Part shown: one piece after another, positions 1 to 5,686 of the stretch
How the letters are laid out: each line of letters starts with the position of its first letter
Numbering within the stretch: the first letter of the stretch is position 1
Source of the DNA: an uncultured Butyricicoccus sp.
GTDB lineage: Bacteria > Bacillota > Clostridia > Oscillospirales > Butyricicoccaceae
Length of the DNA: 9,345 bases
Assembly: GCA_947575935.1 (NCBI GenBank)
Contig: CANPPM010000097.1
Coordinates: 1-9,345 of the forward strand
Reading direction: 5' to 3'
Notes under the pieces: generated by a model
Databases searched by the model: none
Told to the model about the DNA's origin: nothing
What the model saw: the letters and a program-made list of their open reading frames with translations, nothing else
Translations under genes and position numbers: made by a program

Positions 1-275
1 GAATGGTGGGATTTATTCTGTTTGTGCCAGCCGGAATAAATTACATATGGGTGGCGGTTTTCTAGGCCCCGATGCTGTTGTCATAGAGATTCCGAATGAT
101 AGACAGATAGAGGATCCCTTCGCTTGTATGGATAAATATCCGTCCCCCATTTTTTGTTGGGAGCATCTGCCTGGAAGTCTCTGTTGAGGAGATTCTCATA
201 CTTGTGTGTCTGCCGCCCCATCTGGAACCACCTTCTTGGCCTGCGGATCTCTGCCAACAGGTCATACTTCTTCCT
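1..275 (-). pseudogene. IS3-family transposase (OrfB, integrase core) remnant
   Basis: Reading the minus strand from about 272 gives a continuous peptide that starts KYDLLAEIRRPRRW and reaches NRDFQADAPNKKWGTDI near 135. This is the typical lead-in to the DDE integrase core of IS3-family OrfB transposases, and the D of WGTDI matches the first catalytic aspartate. At about 131-137 the frame breaks: the expected ISYIHT reads as if about 5 bases were deleted. The similarity resumes in another frame as IHTSEGILYLSIIRNLYDNSIGA, then meets a TAG at 62-64 where family members have the Tyr of AYKT. Further similarity towards base 1 is doubtful. The N-terminal half, OrfA and terminal inverted repeats are not visible. 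It is a dead relic. The family call is from remembered consensus, so the exact IS group is not assigned. Confidence 0.85.
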
Positions 276-300
276 CTTTTTTTCCCTGACATAATAATTA

Positions 301-344
301 CCCCCTATGTAGTCCTATTTTCCTACATAGGGGGCTTTTTGTTT
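301..344 (+). terminator. Rho-independent terminator
   Basis: A perfect 12-bp inverted repeat, CCCCCTATGTAG (301-312) and CTACATAGGGGG (323-334), encloses a 10-base loop. It is followed by CTTTTTGTTT, a good U-tail for plus-strand transcription. On the minus strand the stem is followed by TAATTATTATG, a poor tail, so it would work badly in that direction. No intact plus-strand gene precedes it here; only the antisense of the transposase relic does. It probably ended a gene that was lost or lies left of the window. Confidence 0.85.
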
Positions 345-507
345 ATTGTCCGCTTTTACTGGTTCAGCGCACATACCAAAAACGGATTTTTGTGTTTTTT
401 AATGATTCCTGGCTTCAAACGAGATGAGCTGCTTGCTGATCTGCATTTGGTTGCATGAGGTTGCATGAGAAATATGTTGCGCCCAATCGACCTGTTGGAA
501 ATAGACC
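345..507. other. Intergenic stretch without recognisable gene
   Basis: This lies between the plus-strand terminator and the stop codon of the minus-strand HExxH protein gene. Short open frames exist on both strands, but none has a convincing ribosome binding site or recognisable peptide. The left half is AT-rich. I found no convincing minus-strand terminator for the HExxH gene here; an AAAAA-CGGA-TTTTT element at about 379-393 is too weak to call. A 10-bp tandem repeat lies at 449-468. Confidence 0.6.
449..468. repeat. Tandem 10-bp direct repeat (2 copies)
   Basis: GGTTGCATGA occurs twice head to tail, at 449-458 and 459-468. It lies just downstream of the minus-strand HExxH gene. It could be replication slippage or a paired binding site; two copies alone do not decide. 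Confidence 0.8.
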
Positions 508-1404
508 TTATGCAATGCCTGTGGGCAGCTTTTGCTCGGATGGATTTGCCTGCGTGGCTGTTTCTGTGGCGGGCTGCTCGGCTTTGGCGGCGGTCACGGT
601 ACGGGTCGTACCGCCGGAAATGTAGGTTTTCCCGCATTCCGGGCAGATATCGGTATGCAGTGTCACGCTTTGGCTTACGACTTTGCGCCCCTCCTGCTGT
701 GCCTTGGTTTGCTCATGCGAAACATGCTCCATTTCGTGGCCGCGTACAGCGGATGCAACGTTTTCCGGCGCGATGCGGGTTGGGGTCTGGAAGGAAACGC
801 TCATATCGTCTGAACCGTCCTGATACTTGCGCTGCTCGCAGGTCTCACACTTGCCCTCTTCGGCGGCTTTCTGCACGCCTTCGGCGCCAACAGGGGCGCT
901 GCTTTTGGCGGGTGCGCTGGGAGCTTGGTCGGCCTGCGCTTCTGCACCGGGGTACTGGATGCGCAATCGTACGGCTGCCTCGGCAGCATCCGCACCCGGA
1001 TAGTTGGGGATGCCCGTCCAAGCCGCCTCAGGCAGATTCATTGAGGTACCCGCGCCGCTGTTTTGGAATAGGGAAGCGGCTGTGGGCGCTTGCTGCGGTG
1101 TGTTTTGCGCGTATTGAATGCGCATTCGAACAGCCTCTTCAGCCGCATTCATGCCCCATGTGGGGAGGGTTTGTGCGGTTTGTGATGCAGCGTCTGCCTG
1201 TACGGATGGTACGGGGCGTACCCGTTCGACCGGCGCTTCCGGGGTAGCCGCTTTTTTTGCCGCATAGGTGGGGATTTGTCCCTGCGCCTGTGCGGTGCGT
1301 ACAGCTGCCGCGACCCCATAGGAACCGCTGTAGGATCCGCCGCCTGGGAAACGATAATAAGCATTCAGACCGGAGATGCCATTTAAACCAGAAATCCCAT
1401 TCAT
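508..1404 (-). CDS. SprA-like putative HExxH metalloprotease with two CxxC pairs
   Basis: This encodes 298 residues. The N-terminal two thirds is low-complexity, rich in Ala, Gly, Pro and Gln. It holds a tandem NGISGL duplication (residues 2-13) and two copies of a short motif, AAEEAVRMRIQY (87-98) and AAEAAVRLRIQY (140-151). The C-terminal part is compact and looks conserved: CETC (186-189), YQDGSDD (194-200), the zinc-peptidase-type motif HEMEH (223-227) and CPEC (254-257), then SGGTTRTVT. The general shape fits the SprA-related family, bacterial proteins with a conserved HE-containing motif, and I recall similar proteins in Clostridia. No biochemical role is established that I know of, so protease activity is inferred from HExxH only. 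There is no hydrophobic signal peptide or membrane segment. I chose ATG at 1404 because AAAGAGGTG lies 6 bases upstream; the in-frame GTG at 1413 is part of that ribosome site. It is divergent from the pentapeptide gene. Confidence 0.78.
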   Translation of the reverse strand: MNGISGLNGISGLNAYYRFPGGGSYSGSYGVAAAVRTAQAQGQIPTYAAKKAATPEAPVERVRPVPSVQADAASQTAQTLPTWGMNAAEEAVRMRIQYAQNTPQQAPTAASLFQNSGAGTSMNLPEAAWTGIPNYPGADAAEAAVRLRIQYPGAEAQADQAPSAPAKSSAPVGAEGVQKAAEEGKCETCEQRKYQDGSDDMSVSFQTPTRIAPENVASAVRGHEMEHVSHEQTKAQQEGRKVVSQSVTLHTDICPECGKTYISGGTTRTVTAAKAEQPATETATQANPSEQKLPTGIA

Positions 1405-1410
1405 ACGTAT

Positions 1411-1419
1411 CACCTCTTT
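1411..1419 (-). promoter_or_regulatory. Ribosome binding site that fixes the start of the HExxH gene
   Basis: The minus strand reads AAAGAGGTG, then 6 bases, then ATG at 1404-1402. The GTG that would extend the protein by three residues lies inside this site, so it is not the start. Confidence 0.85.
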
Positions 1420-1437
1420 CCTCGTCTATCATTTATA

Positions 1438-1465
1438 AGTATAGCAGCATTTTCCGAAAGTGCAA
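1438..1465 (-). promoter_or_regulatory. Sigma-A-type promoter for the HExxH gene
   Basis: On the minus strand TTGCAC (1465-1460) and TATACT (1443-1438) are separated by 16 bases. The -10 box is 33 bases upstream of the chosen ATG, leaving a short leader that contains the ribosome site. The -35 box matches the consensus only in part and overlaps one arm of an inverted repeat, which suggests control by a bound protein. Confidence 0.6.
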
Positions 1466-1482
1466 GAGCCGGCACGCACTTT
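1457..1482. repeat. Inverted repeat in the divergent promoter region
   Basis: AAAGTGC (1457-1463) and GCACTTT (1476-1482) are a perfect 7-bp inverted repeat with a 12-base spacer that itself contains the palindrome GCCGGC. One arm covers the -35 box of the minus-strand promoter. It could be an operator. Because T bases follow the right arm, it could also act as a weak plus-strand terminator that shields the plus-strand promoter from leftward-gene antisense reads. Confidence 0.5.
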
Positions 1483-1500
1483 TTTGAGGGGGGAGGCTGC

Positions 1501-1529
1501 TTGACGCGGCGTTGGCGGCGTGGTATTCT
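1501..1529 (+). promoter_or_regulatory. Extended -10 promoter for the pentapeptide-addBA set
   Basis: TTGACG (1501-1506), a 17-base spacer and TATTCT (1524-1529) form a near-consensus sigma-A promoter. TGG directly before the -10 gives a TGn extended -10 element. Transcription would start near 1536, about 27 bases before the GTG start. It is the only good promoter I see ahead of addB, so it probably drives all three genes. Confidence 0.75.
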
Positions 1530-1548
1530 GTAACAGAAGATTGCTGCC

Positions 1549-1555
1549 GGAGGGG
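1549..1555 (+). promoter_or_regulatory. Ribosome binding site that selects a GTG start
   Basis: GGAGGGG lies 7 bases before GTG 1563. Two ATGs lie between: ATG 1556 is in another frame that soon closes, and ATG 1561 is followed at once by TGA (ATGTGA). The spacing and open frame favour GTG 1563. Confidence 0.75.
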
Positions 1556-1562
1556 ATGAAAT

Positions 1563-2216
1563 GTGAAGAGACAGGAAATCAGGCCGGAGCAGCTGGAAAA
1601 ATGCAATTTTGCCGCGCTTTTGGAGCGCCTGCGTCTGGAAGAATCCGACTTTGACGGCTATGCTTTTTCTGGGGAGGTTTTCCGGGGAGAGGCGCTGTAT
1701 GGTACGGCCTTTACCCGCTGCCATTTTTCCCACTGCTGTTTTTCGGATGCAGAACTTGGCCGGTGCAGTTTTTTGGACGTGGTGTTTGAGGCGTGTGATT
1801 TTTCCAATACAAACCTGTCCGAAAGTTTTTGGCAGCGCTGCACGTTGACCGGCTGCAGGCTGGTTGGCGCACGGCTGGACGGCGCGCGGTTCCGGCAGAG
1901 CGGCTTGCACGACTGCAGCGCCAGATATGCGGGATTTGACCGGGCGGGTTTTCAGCACGTTCTGTTGGACCGCTGCGACTTCCAGTCGGCGTATCTGCGG
2001 GCCTGTAAATGGAAACAGACGGAAGTGAAACACTGCCGGTTCCTTGACACGAATTTTTATCAGACTTCGCTGGCTGGGATGGACTTTACATCGTCGGATA
2101 TCGGAGGTTGGACGCTGTCAGAGGACGCTGTGGAGCTGCGTGGCGCGGTGGTTACGCCGTTGCAGGCGGTCGATCTGGCCGGACGGCTGGGGCTGGTGGT
2201 GCGGGATGGTCTGTAG
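1563..2216 (+). CDS. Pentapeptide-repeat protein (right-handed quadrilateral beta-helix)
   Basis: This encodes 217 residues starting at GTG. A bulky hydrophobic residue (F, L, W, I, V) sits at nearly every fifth position from residue 30 to 185 without a break in register (for example F30, F35, F40, L45, F50). That makes 32 consecutive pentapeptides, or eight four-sided coils; the one clear exception is Ala120. Ten of the twelve cysteines lie two residues before the central residue (for example C53, C68, C78, C138), the inward-facing position where A, C, S or T is usual. A short helical N-terminus (about 6-27) and a C-terminal cap (about 188-217, TPLQAVDLAGRLG) flank the helix. Family members include gyrase-interacting MfpA and Qnr, but most have unknown roles and the fold alone does not prove gyrase binding. 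It probably acts in the cytosol, since no signal peptide is seen. It is the first gene of a likely operon with addB and addA, 77 bases upstream of addB. Confidence 0.95.
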   Translation: MKRQEIRPEQLEKCNFAALLERLRLEESDFDGYAFSGEVFRGEALYGTAFTRCHFSHCCFSDAELGRCSFLDVVFEACDFSNTNLSESFWQRCTLTGCRLVGARLDGARFRQSGLHDCSARYAGFDRAGFQHVLLDRCDFQSAYLRACKWKQTEVKHCRFLDTNFYQTSLAGMDFTSSDIGGWTLSEDAVELRGAVVTPLQAVDLAGRLGLVVRDGL

Positions 2217-2283
2217 CGCCGTCGGTTTGAACTGCAGGGGTGGGCGCACTTCTGCAGCGTATTTTAGAGAGAAAGCTTGCATT

Positions 2284-2289
2284 AGGAGG
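2284..2289 (+). promoter_or_regulatory. Ribosome binding site that fixes the addB start
   Basis: A perfect AGGAGG lies 4 bases before ATG 2294. An in-frame GTG at 2240 would add 18 residues ahead of the family's normal N-terminus and has no comparable ribosome site, so ATG 2294 is preferred. Confidence 0.9.
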
Positions 2290-2293
2290 CTAT

Positions 2294-5200
2294 ATGCGAA
2301 TTTTTACAGGCCGTGCGGCCAGTGGAAAAACCGAGCGCATTTTGTCAGAGATCGCTTCGTCGTGCTTGATACCGGGTACGCGGCAGCTGCTGATTGTGCC
2401 CGAGCTGTTTTCCCATGAATACGAGCGGCGGCTAGCCGGGGCTACCGGCAATTGCGGGGCGCGTACTGCCGAGGTCCTTTCCTTCACACGGCTTGCTGTG
2501 CGTGTGTTTGCCGAGGCGGGGGGGCTGGCCGAGACCGTGCTGACCCCTGCGGGGCGGCTTCTTACCCTGCGGGAAGCGATGACGCGCGTGCATACGCACT
2601 TGAATGTATGCGCTGCGGCGCTGGAACAGCCTGAATTGCTGCGCGAAACACTGACCATAATTGATGAGCTGAAGACCTGCCGGGTTGCGCCGGAGACGCT
2701 CTTTCGGGCGGCGAAAGAAGGGGAGGATGCCGCGCTTTCCTGTAAGCTGCAAGAGCTGGCGGTCATTTATACGGCTTATGACCGTTTGTGCGCGGACAAT
2801 CTGCCCGACCCGCGTGACCGTCTGACGTTGCTGGCCGCCCGTTTGCCAGAAAGCGGGGTGCTGCAGGGCGCCAGTGTATATATTGATTGCTTTGCTTCTT
2901 TTACGCCGCAGGAACTGGAGGTTATCCGGGTGATGGTCGAAAGCGGGGTTGACCTGACCATTTCTGTGCTGAGCGACCTGGACGAGAAAGAAGTTTTTGT
3001 GTCAGGGTGCAAGACGGTCGCCCGGCTGCGGCGGATGGCAATGCGCCGTGGGATTCCCTGTGAGCTGACGTCGTTTGGGGAGGGCAAGCTTGAGAAACCG
3101 TCTGACCTTGCGGTTTTGGAGCGGCAGGCGCTGTTGCCAGTGACAGATGCCCACCCCTCGGATGGGCACAGCGTACATATTTTTGAGGCTGCGTCCCCGT
3201 ATGAAGAATGTGAGCATGCCGCGGCCTATATCCGGAAGACAGTTCGGGAGACTGGCGCGCATTGGCGTGATTTTGTAATAGCGGCGCGTTCTATGGACGG
3301 CTATGCCGCTGCGCTGCATATGGCGATGTCGAGGTATGGGATTCCGGTCTTTTTGGCGGAAAAGGCCGATCTGCTTGCCAAGCCTGCGCTGGCGTTGGTT
3401 ACCGGCGCGCTGGACGCCTGCAGCGAATATTGGCGGTATGAAGATCTGTTTGCTTGCTTGAAAACCGGTTTGTGCGGGCTTGCGCCCGATGAAATTGACC
3501 GGTTGGAAAATTATGTGCTGACTTGGCGCATCCGGGGAGGCGCGTGGGAGCGAGAATGGACCGGGCATCCGGCCGGCTATGGGATTCCTTTTGACGAAAC
3601 GTCCAGGGCCGAGCTGGAGGCGCTTAACCGGCTGCGGACCCGCGCCATTGCGCCCTTTGCCGCGCTGCGGGCATCGTTGAAGGCGGCGGAAACGGCGGGT
3701 GCGTGCGTGAAGGCGCTGTATGCGTTTCTGGAAGAGTTGGACGTACCGCAGGCACTCGAAAACCGCGCAGCCCGGCATGAGGCTGCCGGGCGTTTGCAGC
3801 TGGCTGACGAGTACCGGCAGCTTTGGGAGATTCTGCTTTCGGCGCTTGAGCAGTTTTATTGGACTGTGGGAGATCGCACCATGCGAGGCGGTGAATTTGC
3901 AAGGCTGCTGCCGGTGGTGCTCGGTGAATATGACGTCGGTACGATACCGGTTTCACTTGACCGGGTCAGCTGCGGCGAGATTGACCGCGTTTGTACCGGC
4001 GTCAGTGTTCCGTACCTGATCCTGCTGGGGGCCAATGACGGCCTGCTGCCGAAAACGCCGTCTTCTCGTGGGTTGTTAAGTGATGCGGAACGTGAGATGC
4101 TTGACGGCCTGGGGATTGAATTGTCGGCTTCGGGTACAGAGCGGCTGCTGATGGAACAGGAGACCTTGTATCACGCGCTTTCCTGTCCGCGGTCGAAACT
4201 GTTGCTCAGCTATGCGGTTCATGATGCGGCGGGTAAAGAGCTGCGTCCCTCTTATTTGGTCGGCACAATCCGGCGGCTGCTCCCCGGTGTGCCGTTTGTA
4301 TGCGGCCTTCAGCAGATGCAGTACGACCGGCTGGAGGCAGAGCGGCCCGCATTGGAGCTTGCCGCCGCATACCTTTGCGGGGACCGTTCTCCGGCGGTTG
4401 CGGCAGCTTATCGGAAATACCAGAGGGATGAGCGGTTGCTGGCCGCATGCGGCAGCCGTCAGTCGCGCGGGCCGCTGACGGATCCGCGTACGATCGACGG
4501 ACTGTACGGAAAGGCGGTTCATTTGACCGCATCTCGTGTGGATCGCTTTTATTCCTGCCGGTTTGCCTTTTTTATGCAGTATGGGCTTAAGGCAAAGCCC
4601 CGGCGGGAGGCGCGCTTTTCAGCCCCGGAAACCGGCGCCTTCATTCATTATGTGCTTGAAAATTGTCTGCGCTGCCTTGGCGAGCGGGAGGGCGGCGCTG
4701 CGGCTGCCGATGAAAGGACCGTACGTGCCGTGCTGCGCAGGGTCGTGCAGCAGTATATTGATGAGGAGTTGGGCGGGATACAGGACAAAAGCGCGCGGTT
4801 TCGATATTTGTTTCACCGTCTGGCTAGCTCGATGGAAACGATTCTGTCCGGTGTCCTGGAAGAAATGCGCAGCTCTGACTTTGTGCCGGTTGACTATGAG
4901 CTGGAGTTTTCACATGGGGGGGAACTGCCGCCGGTGACGGTAAAGCAGGACGAGATTTCGGTCGCACTGTCGGGCAAGGTTGACCGGGTGGATGGTTATA
5001 TAAAAAATAGGCGGCTGTATGTCCGTATCATGGATTATAAAAGCGGAAAAAAGTCATTTTCTTTGTCGGACATTTGGTATGGGCTGAATATGCAGCTTAT
5101 TATCTACCTGCATGCGCTGCAGGAAAAGGGATTAGACCGGTACCGTGCACGTTTGGCTGAAAGCCTGGATGAGATCGTTCCGGCAGGTGTGTTGTATGTT

Positions 5201-5686
5201 CCTGCGCGTGACGAGCTGCCGGACGCTGAGCGCAGCACGACGGAGGAGGGGCTCGATTTGCTGCGTGCGAAGGCACTGCGGCGCTCAGGGCTTCTAAGCG
5301 ATGATATGGATATTTTAGAAGCGATGGAGCATGGCCTGTCTGGAACCGCGCGGTTTCTTCCGGTTACGGTCCGGCTTCCCCGCAAGGATAAGGAGAAGGA
5401 GGGACCGGTACTTGGCAGCCGCTCATCGGTCGCTGATTTGGAGAGATTTGGGCGGCTGGCACGATATACACAGAAGAAGCTGCTTGAAATGGGGCAGGAG
5501 CTGCGGAAGGGATCGTGCGTTGCAGATCCCTTCCGGCATGGCCAGGAGGATAGCTGCCTGTACTGTGATTATCGCGCCGCGTGCCGGTTTGATGAAACTG
5601 CAGGGGACCAAAAGCGGAGCCTGCGTACGATAAAAGACGAGGAATTTTGGGAGCAGATCGGGGGTGGACAGCATGTGGACAAATGA
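2294..5686 (+). CDS. addB: ATP-dependent helicase/nuclease subunit B (AddB/RexB type)
   Basis: AddB is one half of the cytosolic AddAB complex, which unwinds and degrades DNA from double-strand ends until it meets a Chi site and so prepares single strands for RecA. This copy has 1130 residues, close to the roughly 1170 of the Bacillus protein. It starts MRIFTGRAASGKT with Walker A at 6-13, followed by VPELFSHEYE, typical of AddB. GANDGLLP (579-586) matches another conserved AddB stretch. The RecB-type nuclease domain is intact: G781xxxH785, D897 in GKVDRVD, D914 and K916 in MDYKSG, and QLIIY at 934-938. Four cysteines, C755, C1088, C1091 and C1097, reproduce the iron-sulphur pattern of AddB (one distant Cys, then CX2CX5C) that pins the nuclease domain. 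In studied AddB proteins helicase activity is lost and the N-terminal part scans for Chi. The 3' end overlaps addA by 14 bases. Confidence 0.97.
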   Translation: MRIFTGRAASGKTERILSEIASSCLIPGTRQLLIVPELFSHEYERRLAGATGNCGARTAEVLSFTRLAVRVFAEAGGLAETVLTPAGRLLTLREAMTRVHTHLNVCAAALEQPELLRETLTIIDELKTCRVAPETLFRAAKEGEDAALSCKLQELAVIYTAYDRLCADNLPDPRDRLTLLAARLPESGVLQGASVYIDCFASFTPQELEVIRVMVESGVDLTISVLSDLDEKEVFVSGCKTVARLRRMAMRRGIPCELTSFGEGKLEKPSDLAVLERQALLPVTDAHPSDGHSVHIFEAASPYEECEHAAAYIRKTVRETGAHWRDFVIAARSMDGYAAALHMAMSRYGIPVFLAEKADLLAKPALALVTGALDACSEYWRYEDLFACLKTGLCGLAPDEIDRLENYVLTWRIRGGAWEREWTGHPAGYGIPFDETSRAELEALNRLRTRAIAPFAALRASLKAAETAGACVKALYAFLEELDVPQALENRAARHEAAGRLQLADEYRQLWEILLSALEQFYWTVGDRTMRGGEFARLLPVVLGEYDVGTIPVSLDRVSCGEIDRVCTGVSVPYLILLGANDGLLPKTPSSRGLLSDAEREMLDGLGIELSASGTERLLMEQETLYHALSCPRSKLLLSYAVHDAAGKELRPSYLVGTIRRLLPGVPFVCGLQQMQYDRLEAERPALELAAAYLCGDRSPAVAAAYRKYQRDERLLAACGSRQSRGPLTDPRTIDGLYGKAVHLTASRVDRFYSCRFAFFMQYGLKAKPRREARFSAPETGAFIHYVLENCLRCLGEREGGAAAADERTVRAVLRRVVQQYIDEELGGIQDKSARFRYLFHRLASSMETILSGVLEEMRSSDFVPVDYELEFSHGGELPPVTVKQDEISVALSGKVDRVDGYIKNRRLYVRIMDYKSGKKSFSLSDIWYGLNMQLIIYLHALQEKGLDRYRARLAESLDEIVPAGVLYVPARDELPDAERSTTEEGLDLLRAKALRRSGLLSDDMDILEAMEHGLSGTARFLPVTVRLPRKDKEKEGPVLGSRSSVADLERFGRLARYTQKKLLEMGQELRKGSCVADPFRHGQEDSCLYCDYRAACRFDETAGDQKRSLRTIKDEEFWEQIGGGQHVDK
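5660..5667 (+). promoter_or_regulatory. Ribosome binding site for addA, inside addB
   Basis: GGGGGTGG lies 5 bases before ATG 5673, within the last codons of addB. An in-frame GTG at 5664 lies inside this site, so ATG 5673 is the better start. The position implies translational coupling of the two subunits. Confidence 0.65.

Noticed and set aside
204..458. 84-residue plus-strand open frame ending before the HExxH gene
   Set aside because: It runs antisense to the transposase relic and straight through the terminator hairpin; a real gene would not be expected there.
465..1247. 260-residue plus-strand open frame opposite the HExxH gene
   Set aside because: It is an Arg/Cys-rich antisense shadow with no ribosome site or known motif, while the minus strand has a clear start site and conserved motifs.
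1410..2033. 207-residue minus-strand open frame over the pentapeptide gene
   Set aside because: The plus strand has a perfect five-residue periodicity that can only come from real coding; the minus frame has no recognisable feature.
2240..2293. Upstream GTG extension of addB by 18 residues
   Set aside because: AddB proteins begin a few residues before Walker A, and the perfect AGGAGG precedes ATG 2294.
2217..2293. Separate promoter for addB
   Set aside because: TTGAAC at 2227 and TATTTT at 2260 are 27 bases apart, and no other pair fits 16-18 base spacing.
3002..3778. 258-residue minus-strand open frame inside addB
   Set aside because: It is antisense to conserved AddB sequence in GC-rich DNA where long spurious frames are expected, and has no supporting motif.
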